A DNA stretch of 64,000 bases. It comes from an uncultured Sphingomonas sp. GTDB lineage: Bacteria; Pseudomonadota; Alphaproteobacteria; Sphingomonadales; Sphingomonadaceae. Under the pieces are notes generated by a model, which saw nothing but the letters and a program-made list of their open reading frames with translations, searched no databases and had not been told where the DNA came from. The DNA lies in contig CAJYKB010000047.1 of assembly GCA_913774925.1 (NCBI GenBank), positions 1-64,000 of the forward strand, written 5' to 3'. Of this stretch, positions 52,066 to 60,805 are shown piece after piece (within the stretch, counting starts at the first letter, position 1; each line of letters opens with the position of its first letter). The position numbers and the translations under genes are program-made.

Positions 52066-52890
52066 TCAGCCGTGGTTCGATTCCAGGTTCACCGCAGCAT
52101 ATTTGCCGCGACGATCGACCTCGATCTCGAAGCTCAGGCGGTCGCCCTCGTTCAGCGTCGGCATGCCGGCACGCTCGACGGCCGAGATATGCACGAACGC
52201 ATCGGGCTGGCCGTCGTCGCGCTGGATGAAGCCGAAGCCCTTCATCGCGTTGAAGAACTTGACCGTACCGGTCGCCTTCTCGCCGGTCAGCTGGCGCTGC
52301 GGCGCGCCGCGGCCCGCATCGCGACCACCGTCACGACCGCCGAAGCCGCCGTCACGCGGCGCGCGCTCCTGCACCGCCATCGGCTCGCCCTCGATCTTGA
52401 GGTCGGTCGCCGAGATGCGGCCGCCACGATCGACCAGCGTGAAGCCCAGCGGCTGCCCTTCGGCCAGACCGCTCAGGCCGGCCTGCTCGACCGCCGAGAT
52501 GTGAACGAACACGTCTTCGCCGCCGTCATCGCGCACGACGAAGCCGAAGCCCTTCTGCGCGTTGAAGAACTTGACCACGCCGGTGCCCTCGCCGACGACC
52601 TGCGGAGGCATGCCGCCACCGCCGCCACGACCACCGCCGAAGCCGCCACCGCCGCCGCCACGGAAACCACCGCCGCCGCCGCCGAAGCCGCCACCACCAA
52701 AGCCGCCGCCACCGCCGCCGAAGCCGCGGCCACCACCGCCGCCGCCGAAGCCGCCGCGGTCGTCGTAGCTGAAGCCGCCGCCGCCGAAACCGCCGCCGCC
52801 CCCGAAATCGTCACCGCCGCCGAAGCCGCCGTCGCGCTTGTCGCGTCCGCGTCCGCCGCGGTTTCCGCGGCCGCCCTTGTCGTAACTCAT
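52066..52890 (-). CDS. Glycine-rich protein with two cold-shock domains
   Basis: 274 residues from ATG 52890. Residues 1-94 are a glycine-rich, disordered segment (59 of 94 are Gly) built of FGGGG units with RGG boxes (GGRGNRGGRGRDKRD). Cold-shock domain 1 spans about 101-168 (KGFGF RNP1 at 113-117, DVFVHIS RNP2), a 37-residue Arg/Gly linker follows, and domain 2 is about 206-272 (MKGFGFIQ, AFVHISA). Standard Csp proteins have one domain of about 70 residues. Such proteins bind single-stranded nucleic acid and melt RNA secondary structure. The RGG/FG-rich tail suggests RNA condensation, an inference. A 265-nt divergent region lies upstream. Confidence 0.9.
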   Translation of the reverse strand: MSYDKGGRGNRGGRGRDKRDGGFGGGDDFGGGGGFGGGGFSYDDRGGFGGGGGGRGFGGGGGGFGGGGFGGGGGGFRGGGGGGFGGGRGGGGGMPPQVVGEGTGVVKFFNAQKGFGFVVRDDGGEDVFVHISAVEQAGLSGLAEGQPLGFTLVDRGGRISATDLKIEGEPMAVQERAPRDGGFGGRDGGRDAGRGAPQRQLTGEKATGTVKFFNAMKGFGFIQRDDGQPDAFVHISAVERAGMPTLNEGDRLSFEIEVDRRGKYAAVNLESNHG

Positions 52891-53155
52891 AAACCTGTTC
52901 GTCTTCCCGGTCCGTCCGACACTCTCATCGGGGCCACGCGCAGGACGGCGAACGCGGCTCCCCGGGCGCAGATCATGTTGCGCCTCGATACCCTGCATAG
53001 CCTATCCGATCCCACACGGCGAATCGTTTCGCGCATCTTTTCGTGTCCTCTCCGCAAGTAGCGCTATCGTCGTCGCACCGACGCCACGCTCCGTCGCTGC
53101 CCCCCTTGTGCAACGCCCCGTTGAGCCGCGCGCGGCAGGGCGCTAGAGCGCGGCC

Positions 53156-53776
53156 ATGACTGTTCATTTCCACGAGGAAGACCTCCCCGGCGACGTGTTC
53201 GCGCCCGGCGCCGCGATCGCGGTCGATACCGAGACGATGGGACTCATCACGCCGCGCGACCGCCTGTGCGTCGTGCAGCTGTCGGACGGGCTCGGCGACG
53301 AGCACCTCGTCCGCTTCTCGCCCGGCAGCGACTATGCCGCGCCGCACCTGCGCGCGGTCCTCGCCGATCCGGCGCGGCTGAAGCTCTATCATTTCGGGCG
53401 GTTCGATATCGCCGCGCTGCGCCACTATCTCGGCATCGTGGCGGCGCCCGTCTATTGTACGAAGATCGCATCGCGGCTGGTGCGCACCTATACCGATCGT
53501 CACGGGCTGAAGGAGCTGGTGCGCGAATTGCTCGGGCAGGACATCTCCAAGCAGCAGCAGTCGTCCGACTGGGGCGGGCCGGAACTGTCCGATGCGCAGC
53601 GCGACTATGCCGCCTCCGACGTCCGCTTCCTGCACCGGTTGAAGGACGAGCTCGACCGCCGTCTGGCGCGCGAGGGCCGTACCGCGCTGGCGCAGGCGTG
53701 CTTCGACTTCCTGCCCGCGCGCGCCGAGCTGGATCTGGCGGGCTGGCCGGAAACGGACATCTTCGCGCATGTCTGA
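53156..53776 (+). CDS. rnd: Ribonuclease D-like 3'-5' exonuclease
   Basis: 206 residues, a single DEDD exonuclease domain: exo I IAVDTETMGL (D24, E26), exo II HFGRFDIAALR and exo III SDAQRDYAASDVRFLHRLKDEL (YxxxD). It has no HRDC domains, so it is shorter than E. coli RNase D and is the compact alphaproteobacterial form. It trims the 3' ends of tRNA and other stable RNAs. First gene of the lptC-lptA-lptB-rpoN operon, overlapping lptC by 8 nt. Confidence 0.92.
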   Translation: MTVHFHEEDLPGDVFAPGAAIAVDTETMGLITPRDRLCVVQLSDGLGDEHLVRFSPGSDYAAPHLRAVLADPARLKLYHFGRFDIAALRHYLGIVAAPVYCTKIASRLVRTYTDRHGLKELVRELLGQDISKQQQSSDWGGPELSDAQRDYAASDVRFLHRLKDELDRRLAREGRTALAQACFDFLPARAELDLAGWPETDIFAHV

Positions 53777-54407
53777 GCCAGCGGGCCGTGCCGTTTCCGT
53801 CCGACAGCGCTGGGCGCTGCCGGGCAGCCGGCACGACCGCATCATCGCCACCGCCAACTGGGTGCTGCCGGTGTCGATCGGGGTGCTCGCCGCGTTCCTG
53901 GTGATGGCACCGCTGACGATGGCGGGGGATTCGTCGTTCATTCTCGACAAGAACCGCGTCGAGGTGGCGAAGGAACGGCTGAAGCTGCAGCAGGCGCGCT
54001 ATCGCGGCACCGATGGCAAGGGGCAGCCCTTCTCGCTGACCGCCGGGTCCGCGGTGCAGCGCAGCTCGGCCGAGCCGATCGTCCGCATCCAGGATCTCGC
54101 CGCGCAGATCCGCCTGTCCGACGGCCCCGCAGACGTCACCGCGCCCTCCGGCCGGTACGACATGGACAGCGAGCAGGTGAAGGTCGACGGCCCGATTCGC
54201 GTCACCGGCCCGAACGATTACACGCTGAACACCAACGATGCGGTCGTCGACCTGAAGTCGCGGCGGCTGCAATCGACCGGCGCGGTCCAGGGGACCGTGC
54301 GGCAGGGGCAGTTCAGCGGCAACCGCATGAGCGCGGACCTCGAATCGCGCACCGTCACGCTCGACGGCAATGCGCGCTTGCGGTTCGATCCGCGAGTAAC
54401 GAAATAG
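53769..54407 (+). CDS. lptC: LPS export ABC transporter periplasmic protein LptC
   Basis: 212 residues: a single N-terminal transmembrane helix (ATANWVLPVSIGVLAAFLVMAPLTM) and a periplasmic beta-jellyroll with YRGTDGKGQPFSLTAGSAVQRS and MDSEQVKVDGPIRVTGPNDYTLNT that passes lipid from LptB2FG to LptA. ATG 53769 lies inside the RNase D gene. lptA follows after 5 nt. Sphingomonads have reduced or absent LPS but keep this system for glycosphingolipid/outer-membrane lipid transport in many species. Confidence 0.93.
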   Translation: MSEPAGRAVSVRQRWALPGSRHDRIIATANWVLPVSIGVLAAFLVMAPLTMAGDSSFILDKNRVEVAKERLKLQQARYRGTDGKGQPFSLTAGSAVQRSSAEPIVRIQDLAAQIRLSDGPADVTAPSGRYDMDSEQVKVDGPIRVTGPNDYTLNTNDAVVDLKSRRLQSTGAVQGTVRQGQFSGNRMSADLESRTVTLDGNARLRFDPRVTK

Positions 54408-54412
54408 CCGCG

Positions 54413-54955
54413 ATGCGAACCGCCGCCCTTCCCTTCCTCGCCGCCGCCCTGTTCGCCGCGTCCGGCGCGGGTGCGCAGACCCGGCACGATACCAACGCGC
54501 CGATCGACTTCGGCGCCGACCATATCGAGCTGCAGGATCGCGCCAACCGCGCCGTGCTGGTCGGCAATGTCGTGGTGAAACAGGCGGAAATGACGCTCAA
54601 CGCCGCGCGGATGACCGTGTCGTACACCGGACAGGTGCTCGACGGTAACCCACAGGTGTCGCGACTCGACGCCTCGGGTGGGGTCACCGTGCGCCGGCCG
54701 GACCAGACCGCGCGCAGCCAGTTCGCGATCTACGACCTCAACCGGCGCGTCATCACCATGCTGGGCGCGGTGCGGCTGGACCAGGGCGGCAACACCGTCA
54801 ACGGCGGACGCCTGACGATCAATCTCGACACCGGGCGCGCGGTGATCGACGGCTCCTCGGTCGCGGGCGGCAGCGCCGGCGCGCGCGGAACCGTCACCCA
54901 GTCGCCAGGCGGGCGCGTCACCGGCACCTTCTCGGTCCCCCGGCGCGGCAACTGA
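54413..54955 (+). CDS. lptA: LPS export periplasmic protein LptA
   Basis: 180 residues with a signal peptide MRTAALPFLAAALFAASGAGAQ and an OstA-like beta-jellyroll: NAPIDFGADHIELQDRANRAVLVGNVVVKQAEMTLNAARMTVSY and GGVTVRRPDQTARSQFAIYDLNRRVITMLGAVRL. It forms the oligomeric bridge between LptC and the outer-membrane LptD. Directly downstream of lptC, 96 nt before lptB. Confidence 0.94.
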   Translation: MRTAALPFLAAALFAASGAGAQTRHDTNAPIDFGADHIELQDRANRAVLVGNVVVKQAEMTLNAARMTVSYTGQVLDGNPQVSRLDASGGVTVRRPDQTARSQFAIYDLNRRVITMLGAVRLDQGGNTVNGGRLTINLDTGRAVIDGSSVAGGSAGARGTVTQSPGGRVTGTFSVPRRGN

Positions 54956-55060
54956 GGCCGCGACAACGGCGCTTGCCTCTCGCCGAGAGGCCATGCATGA
55001 ATCCTGCCAAACGGGTGTCGTTTACGGTTCGATAACCCTGTTCTGCGAGGCGTGACGGTG

Positions 55061-55840
55061 ATGGACAGCATGACGACCCCCCTCGATCGTGTGGAGCCGA
55101 TCCACGAGGCGCCGGTGTCGAGCGGGCTGTCGGTGGTGTCGATCGCGAAGAGCTACGACAAGCGCGTCGTCCTGACCGACGTGTCCGTGTCGGTCGGACG
55201 CGGCGAGGTGATCGGGCTGCTCGGCCCCAATGGCGCGGGCAAGACGACCTGCTTCTATTCGGTGATGGGACTGGTGAAGCCCGATTCGGGCCGCATCATG
55301 CTTGACGGCGCCGATATCACCGGGCTGCCGATGTACCGCCGCGCGATCCTGGGGCTGGGCTATCTGCCGCAGGAAACCTCGATTTTCCGTGGCCTCACGA
55401 TCGAGAAGAACATTCTGACGGTGCTGGAGCTGGCGGAAAAGGATCCGGCGGTGCGCGCGCAGAAGCTGGAGACGCTGCTCGCCGATTTCGGGCTCACCCG
55501 GCTGCGCGACGCGCCGGCGATGGCACTGTCGGGCGGCGAGCGTCGCCGCGCGGAGATCGCGCGCGCGCTGGCCGCCGACCCGTCGATCATGCTGCTGGAC
55601 GAGCCGTTCGCGGGCATCGACCCGATCTCGATCGCCGACATCCGTGACCTGGTCTGCCAGCTGAAGGAGCGCGGTATCGGCGTGCTCATCACCGACCATA
55701 ACGTCCGGGAAACGCTGGATATCGTCGACCGCGCCTATATCATCTACGACGGCAAGGTGCTGTTCACCGGCAGTCCGGAAGAGCTGGTCGCGGACGAGAA
55801 CGTGCGCCGGCTGTACCTGGGCGAGGGCTTCACGCTGTAG
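55061..55840 (+). CDS. lptB: LPS export ABC transporter ATPase LptB
   Basis: 259 residues from ATG 55061 (GTG 55052 and ATG 55070 are possible). Walker A GPNGAGKT at 55-62, YLPQETSIFRGLTIEKNI, signature LSGGERRRAEIARAL, Walker B IMLLDEPFAGIDP and H-loop LITDHNVRETLDI are the LptB pattern; the C-terminal LGEGFTL is conserved. It powers lipid extraction by LptFG (not in the window). Followed 27 nt later by rpoN, the usual alphaproteobacterial order. Confidence 0.95.
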   Translation: MDSMTTPLDRVEPIHEAPVSSGLSVVSIAKSYDKRVVLTDVSVSVGRGEVIGLLGPNGAGKTTCFYSVMGLVKPDSGRIMLDGADITGLPMYRRAILGLGYLPQETSIFRGLTIEKNILTVLELAEKDPAVRAQKLETLLADFGLTRLRDAPAMALSGGERRRAEIARALAADPSIMLLDEPFAGIDPISIADIRDLVCQLKERGIGVLITDHNVRETLDIVDRAYIIYDGKVLFTGSPEELVADENVRRLYLGEGFTL

Positions 55841-55867
55841 CGCCATGACGATGCGCGGTCCTACCCG

Positions 55868-57337
55868 ATGAGTCTGGCCCCCCGCCTCGACCTGCGGCAG
55901 TCGCAGTCGCTGGTGATGACGCCGCAGCTGCAGCAGGCGATCAAGCTGCTGACGCTGTCTAACCTGGAGATCGAGGGCGTCATCGCCGAAGAGATCGAGC
56001 GCAACCCGCTGCTCGATTCCACCGCGGCCCCCGACGACGGCAGCACCGTCCCCGCCGCCGCGGAAGCTCCGACGCGCGACGAGCCCGCCGGCGCGGACGA
56101 GCTGGTGATGGCCGGCGAGGCCGCGGGCGAGGCGCTCGACGTCGATATCGCCGCCGAACGGTTCGATGACGGTCCCGGCGATCATGCCGGGCCGTCGAGC
56201 GCGAACACCGTCTCGCTATCTTCCGGGGAGGCGCCCGATCTCGACGCCTTCGCCGGCAGCGACGAAAGCCTCGCCGACGTGCTGCTGACGCAGGCCGGGG
56301 CGGCGTTCGGCGACAGCGACCTGTTCATCGCCCGCGCGCTGATCGATCAGATCGACGAGGCTGGCTATCTGCGTGCCGACCTGCTCGACATTGCCCAGCG
56401 GCTGGGCGTGGCGCTGGCGCGGGTCGAGGCGGTGCTGGCGGCGATCCAGCGGTTCGAACCGACCGGTGTCGGCGCGCGCTCGCTCGCCGAATGCCTCGCG
56501 ATCCAGGCGCGCGAGGCGGACCGCTACGACCCGTGCATCGCGGCGCTGATCGACCATCTCGACCTGCTCGCGCGCGGCGACCTGACGCGGCTCAAGCGCA
56601 TCTGCCGCTGCGACGACGAGGATATGGCGGACATGATCCGCGAGCTGCGCGGCTACGATCCCAAACCCGGCTGCCGTTACGGCGGCGAGGCGCCGCCGCC
56701 GGTCATCCCCGACCTGACCGTGGTGCGCGCGCGGAACGGCTGGGCGATCGAACTCAACGCCGCGACGCTGCCGCGCGTGCTGGTGAACAAGAGCTATTAC
56801 AGCGAATTGTCGTCCGGGCCGCAGGACAAGGCGGGCAAGGCGTGGCTGGCGGAGAAGCTCGCCAGCGCCAACTGGCTGGTGAAGGCGCTCGATCAGCGGC
56901 AACGCACCATCATCCGCGTCGCGACCGAGATCGTGAGGCAGCAGGAGGCGTTCTTCCTCCACGGCGTCGCGCACCTGCGCCCGCTGACGCTGCGTCAGGT
57001 CGCGGATGCGATCGAGATGCACGAATCGACCGTGAGTCGGGTGACGAGCAACAAATATCTCAGCTGCGCGCGCGGGCTGTTCGAGCTCAAATACTTCTTC
57101 ACCTCCGCGATCCAGGCGGCGGATGGCGGCGATGCGGTATCGGCGGAAGCGGTGAAGAGCGCGATCCGCGCGCTGATCGCGGGCGAAGGTGCGGCGATCC
57201 TGTCCGACGATACGCTGGTGGAGATGCTGAACGCCAAGGGCTTCGGGATCGCACGGCGGACGGTGGCGAAATACCGCGAGGCGATGGGGATCGGCAGCTC
57301 GGTCCAGCGCCGCCGCGCGCGGGCGTTGGCGGGGTAG
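55868..57337 (+). CDS. rpoN: RNA polymerase sigma-54 factor
   Basis: 489 residues. Region I: LRQSQSLVMTPQLQQAIKLLTLSNLEIEGVIAEEIERNPLLD, the Gln/Leu-rich activator-response part. An acidic region II (about 50-135) follows, then the core-binding region, and a DNA-binding domain with helix-turn-helix (LTLRQVADAIEMHESTVSRVTSNKYL) and RpoN box ARRTVAKYRE (about 462-471). It transcribes -24/-12 promoters with AAA+ activators. A sigma-54 site lies in front of glnK-amtB at 48672 in this same window. hpf and ptsN, commonly downstream, are absent. Confidence 0.97.
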   Translation: MSLAPRLDLRQSQSLVMTPQLQQAIKLLTLSNLEIEGVIAEEIERNPLLDSTAAPDDGSTVPAAAEAPTRDEPAGADELVMAGEAAGEALDVDIAAERFDDGPGDHAGPSSANTVSLSSGEAPDLDAFAGSDESLADVLLTQAGAAFGDSDLFIARALIDQIDEAGYLRADLLDIAQRLGVALARVEAVLAAIQRFEPTGVGARSLAECLAIQAREADRYDPCIAALIDHLDLLARGDLTRLKRICRCDDEDMADMIRELRGYDPKPGCRYGGEAPPPVIPDLTVVRARNGWAIELNAATLPRVLVNKSYYSELSSGPQDKAGKAWLAEKLASANWLVKALDQRQRTIIRVATEIVRQQEAFFLHGVAHLRPLTLRQVADAIEMHESTVSRVTSNKYLSCARGLFELKYFFTSAIQAADGGDAVSAEAVKSAIRALIAGEGAAILSDDTLVEMLNAKGFGIARRTVAKYREAMGIGSSVQRRRARALAG

Positions 57338-57355
57338 CCGTCCCCTACCTCACAC

Positions 57356-57383
57356 CGTCATCCCCGCGCAGGCGGGAATGACG
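57356..57383. repeat. Hairpin between rpoN and the S10 peptidase gene
   Basis: CGTCATCCCCGC-gcag-GCGGGAATGACG, 12-bp arms with one mismatch, between convergent stops (57337 and 57398). It could act as a bidirectional transcription stop; it also belongs to the REP family at 150 and 51766. Confidence 0.75.
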
Positions 57384-57397
57384 GCGTTGCGTCAGTA

Positions 57398-59050
57398 TCA
57401 ATTCGGCCCCGTCGCCGGCCCCTCGCTCGCCGCCACCGTCGGCGTCACCGGCGGCGTGCCCGATTGCGCCACCGAGACCGCGCGGTCGTACCATGCCGCC
57501 AGATCGCGCTTCATCGTCACCAGCGCCTCGGGGTTGAGGTAGATCATGTGCCCGCCCGGATAGTAGGTGAAGCGCAGGTTCGGGCGCTGCGACGGCTCCA
57601 GCATCATATGACCCAGATCGTTTTCCGTGCCGAAGAACGGCGTCGCCATGTCGTACCAGCCGTTCATCGACAGCACCTGAAGATACGGATTGGCGCGCAT
57701 CGCCGCGGCGAGGTCGATCGCGGTGTTGGGGTTGTTCTGCTGCCCCGTGCGACCCGGCGCATCGTGCTTCCAGTTCCATGTCCAGCCCGCCGCGTCGCGC
57801 GCCGACAACCGGTACGGCATCTCGGTCTTGTACCCCAGCCGATGCGTCACATAATCCTGGAAGCTACCGATGAACGCCCCGCTGATCGCCTCCGACGACA
57901 CGTCGGTTTCGGGCCGCTCGCCCGCGGCGTCGCTGTCGGTGCCCATGTAGCGCGAATCGAACCGGCCGACGACGCGACGCTGGTCGCGCAGCAGCTCCTT
58001 CTGGAAACGCGCCAGGTCGACGCGCAGGTTGGCACGCTTGATGAAGTCCGGCGACAGACCGGTCAGCTCGCCCATGCGCTGCGCCACCTGGTCGCGCTCC
58101 ATGGGCGAGATGTCCTGTCCCTTGGCGAGCGCGGTCATATAGGCGCCGGTCGCGAACTCGCGCGCCTGTTGCACCGCCGTGGCGACATCGGCGGGGCGGT
58201 TGGGCAGGCGGTTGTGATACCAGGCGGTCGCTGCGTAGCTCGGCAGATAGTTGATATAGACCTGGTCCAGCCCCGGCTGGCGATAGCCGTAGTTCATGAT
58301 CGAGCTGAACAGCACGACACCGTTCAGCGCCATCCCGCGCTCCTGCAACTGATACGCCAGCGCCCCCGAGCGCAGCGTGCCGTAGCTTTCGCCGAAGATG
58401 AACTTGGGGCTGTTCCAGCGCCCGAACTTGGTGGCGTAGCGCAGGATCGCCTTGGCGAAGGCGTCGGCATCCTCGTCCACGCCGTAGAAGGCCGACGGTT
58501 TCATGTCGCCCAGCGGCCGCGAATAGCCCGCGCCGATCGCATCGAGGAACACCATGTCGGTCTTGTCGAGCAACGTGTGCGGGTTGGGCGCGACGTCGTA
58601 AGGCGCCGGTCGGATGAATTCCGGATTGCCGGTCTGGAGCCGGACCGGCGCGAACGACCCCATGTGCAACCAGAAGGTCGGGCTTCCGGGGCCGCCGTTG
58701 TAGAAGAAGGTGACCGGGCGCTTCGTCCCCGGCTTCGTTCCGTCCAGCGTATAGGCGGTGTAGAACATCGACGCGGTCGGCTTCCCCTCCAGATCGCGCA
58801 GCGTCAGCGTGCCCGCGGTGGCGGTATAGCCCAGCCGCTTGCCGGCGACCGTCACGCTGCCGGTCGACCGCTCCTCGCGTTCCTCGATCGGAGCATTGGC
58901 ATAGCTCGATTCGACCGCGTCGCGCTGCGCCTCGGCATTGCTCTTCGACGGCTTGGCCGCCTTGTCCTGCGCGGTGGCGGGGAAGGTGGCCAGCAACAGC
59001 CCGGCAGCAAGCGCGACACGCATCATATTCTTTCCGTTCGTCATCGACAT
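57398..59050 (-). CDS. S10 family serine carboxypeptidase-like protein, exported
   Basis: 550 residues, signal peptide MSMTNGKNMMRVALAAGLLLATFPATAQ (ATG 59050; 59044 is possible). Serine-carboxypeptidase layout: oxyanion segment FFYNGGPGSPTFW (117-129), nucleophile GESYG (S222 in 220-224), late Asp in NGWYDMATPFFGTEN and His in YYPGGHMIY. It probably removes C-terminal residues from peptides in the periplasm. S10 enzymes are common and numerous in sphingomonads. Single-gene unit, convergent with rpoN. Confidence 0.92.
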   Translation of the reverse strand: MSMTNGKNMMRVALAAGLLLATFPATAQDKAAKPSKSNAEAQRDAVESSYANAPIEEREERSTGSVTVAGKRLGYTATAGTLTLRDLEGKPTASMFYTAYTLDGTKPGTKRPVTFFYNGGPGSPTFWLHMGSFAPVRLQTGNPEFIRPAPYDVAPNPHTLLDKTDMVFLDAIGAGYSRPLGDMKPSAFYGVDEDADAFAKAILRYATKFGRWNSPKFIFGESYGTLRSGALAYQLQERGMALNGVVLFSSIMNYGYRQPGLDQVYINYLPSYAATAWYHNRLPNRPADVATAVQQAREFATGAYMTALAKGQDISPMERDQVAQRMGELTGLSPDFIKRANLRVDLARFQKELLRDQRRVVGRFDSRYMGTDSDAAGERPETDVSSEAISGAFIGSFQDYVTHRLGYKTEMPYRLSARDAAGWTWNWKHDAPGRTGQQNNPNTAIDLAAAMRANPYLQVLSMNGWYDMATPFFGTENDLGHMMLEPSQRPNLRFTYYPGGHMIYLNPEALVTMKRDLAAWYDRAVSVAQSGTPPVTPTVAASEGPATGPN

Positions 59051-59119
59051 AGCGTGTCATCGACCGTCGAGCGCCCACGCGTCAACGCCTGCTTAATCAC
59101 GTTGCGTTAGCGTAACGGG

Positions 59120-59515
59120 ATGGAAGGCACCTTTCACTTTCAGGTGGATCCCGACCGCAACCTGATCGTCACCACGATCGCCGGCTTCTTCGACGAAGAG
59201 GTGTACGCCCGCTACCTGGCGGCGCGCGCCGCGGCGTTTCGCGAGCTGCGCTGCGGGCCCAACGAACATCTGTCGCTGTCCGACCTGCGCGGCATGAACA
59301 TCCAGTCGCAGGATATCGTCACCGCCTTTTCCTCGATGCTGGCACAGCCGACCTATCAGTCGAAGCGGCTGGGGCTGGTGATCGGATCCTCGCTGGCGCG
59401 GATGCAGCTGAGCCGCGCGCTCGGCGGACGCGCCGGCGGCAATGCGCAGCTGTTCCTCGACTATGCCGCAGCGGAACATTGGGTGCTGACGGGCGAGACG
59501 ATGCCCGCCGCCTAA
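59120..59515 (+). CDS. Hypothetical protein, possibly STAS/SpoIIAA-like
   Basis: 131 residues: MEGTFHFQVDPDRNLIVTTIAGFFDEEVYARYLAARAAAFRELRC. The alternation of a beta-strand, an acidic helix, LSLSDLRGMNI and LGLVIGSSLARMQLSRAL gives the look of a STAS/SpoIIAA-like fold, an inference from secondary structure only. No signal peptide or membrane helix. Its stop overlaps the stop of the exonuclease gene (59512-59515) on the opposite strand. Confidence 0.8.
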   Translation: MEGTFHFQVDPDRNLIVTTIAGFFDEEVYARYLAARAAAFRELRCGPNEHLSLSDLRGMNIQSQDIVTAFSSMLAQPTYQSKRLGLVIGSSLARMQLSRALGGRAGGNAQLFLDYAAAEHWVLTGETMPAA

Positions 59516-60510
59516 TCGTCCTCGTCCTCGAACCCGACCAGCGCAAGGGCGCGAGCGCGGATCTGACGCGTCATGCACCAGTGCACCAGTGCCTCTTCGC
59601 GCCCGTGCGTCACCCACACCTCGCGCGGAGAGATTTCGGTCAGCGTCTCGGTCAGTTCGTCCCAATCGGCGTGATCGGACAGGATCAGCGGCAGCTCGAC
59701 GTTCTTCTGCCGCGCGCGCTGGCGCACCCGCATCCAGCCCGACGCCATCGCGGTGATCGGATTGGGCAGACGCCGCGACCAGCGATCGTTGAGCGCAGAG
59801 GGCGGGCACATGACGACGTGCCCCGCCATCGCCGCCTTTGGCACGCCGGTCGCCGGGATCAGCTCGCCCAGTCGCACGCCCAGCTCCTCGTAGAGGTCGC
59901 ACAGCCGCTGGAGCGCGCCGTGGATGTAGATCGGCGCATCGTGCCCGCGCGCGCGCAGCTCCGCGATAACACGCTGCGCCTTGCCCAGCGCGTACGCGCC
60001 CACCACGACGCACCGCGTCGGGTTGGCGTGGAGCCGCGCGATCAATTTGTCGATCTCGTCGCCGGTATCGGGGTGGCGGAAGACGGGCAGTCCGAATGTC
60101 GCCTCGGTGATGAAGACGTCGCACGCCACCGGCTCGAAGGGGGCGCATGTCGGATCCTCGCGACGTTTGTAGTCGCCGGACACCACGACGCGCTCGCCGC
60201 GATGGTCGAGCACGATCTGCGCCGATCCCAGCACATGCCCGGCGGGGACGAAACCGATCGTGACGTCGCCCATCGTGATGCTGCCGCCATAGGGGACGGG
60301 ATGGCCCGCTTGCGCGCCGTAGCGCGCGTCCATGATCGCCAGCGTCTCCGGCGTCGCCCAGACCGCGCCGTGCCCGCCGCGCGCGTGATCGGCATGGCCA
60401 TGCGTCACCAGCGCGCGGGGCTGCGGAACGGAGGGATCGACCCAGGCGTCGGCAGGGCGGACGTAGATGCCGGTCGGATGTGGTTCCAGCCAATCGCCTA
60501 ACGTCGCCAT
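59512..60510 (-). CDS. Ligase-associated DNA damage response exonuclease (metallo-beta-lactamase/beta-CASP fold)
   Basis: 332 residues. MBL metal motif HGHADH at 37-42 (ALVTHGHADHARGG), FVPAGHVLGSAQIVLDH, VVVSGDYKRREDPTCAPFEPVACDVFITEATFG and DHADWDELTETL are characteristic of the mRNA-3'-end-processing-factor-like exonuclease. It processes DNA ends together with the DEXH helicase and ATP-dependent ligase in this repair system. Ligase partner is at 18118-19725. It is divergent from the helicase gene by about 295 nt containing a palindromic repeat. Confidence 0.93.
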   Translation of the reverse strand: MATLGDWLEPHPTGIYVRPADAWVDPSVPQPRALVTHGHADHARGGHGAVWATPETLAIMDARYGAQAGHPVPYGGSITMGDVTIGFVPAGHVLGSAQIVLDHRGERVVVSGDYKRREDPTCAPFEPVACDVFITEATFGLPVFRHPDTGDEIDKLIARLHANPTRCVVVGAYALGKAQRVIAELRARGHDAPIYIHGALQRLCDLYEELGVRLGELIPATGVPKAAMAGHVVMCPPSALNDRWSRRLPNPITAMASGWMRVRQRARQKNVELPLILSDHADWDELTETLTEISPREVWVTHGREEALVHWCMTRQIRARALALVGFEDEDD

Positions 60511-60557
60511 CGCGCTTCAACTCGCGAGCCGGCGGATCGTATCCGATGGCGTTGGAG

Positions 60558-60763
60558 GGTTCGCGCGGAGGCGCGGAGACGCGGAGGGACTTCGCGTAAC
60601 GACACATCCTGCCCCACACGCCCCGGCCATGAGCTCGCGCAGAGCACGCAGAGGACGCAAAGCGGGAGCGCCGGAGGCAGGTTCACCTTCCTCCCATCAA
60701 AATGACGATCTGCTGCCGCGGACTCGTGCGGCGAGCGCGCCTTCTCCGCGCCTCCGCGTGAAC
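60558..60763. repeat. Palindromic element with 19-bp terminal inverted repeats (copy 2)
   Basis: Left arm ggttcgcgcggaggcgcgga (60558-60577) and right arm tccgcgcctccgcgtgaac (60745-60763) pair with one mismatch; about 167 nt lie between. The arms match those of 26246-26385, but the intervening DNA differs in length and mostly in sequence. It fills most of the gap between the exonuclease and helicase genes; no ORF there is credible. Confidence 0.8.
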
Positions 60764-60805
60764 ATCACTCTGGCGGCACGCAGCGACGCTTCCTAAATCA
60801 GCACC

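Noticed and set aside
52076..52090. GGTTCGATTCC-like string resembling a tRNA T-loop
   Set aside because: It lies inside the last codons of the cold-shock gene and no cloverleaf can be drawn around it.
51402..52229. Plus-strand ORF of 275 residues in the gene-poor stretch
   Set aside because: It runs through a REP hairpin, the cold-shock terminator and into the cold-shock gene antisense; no domain and no convincing ribosome site.
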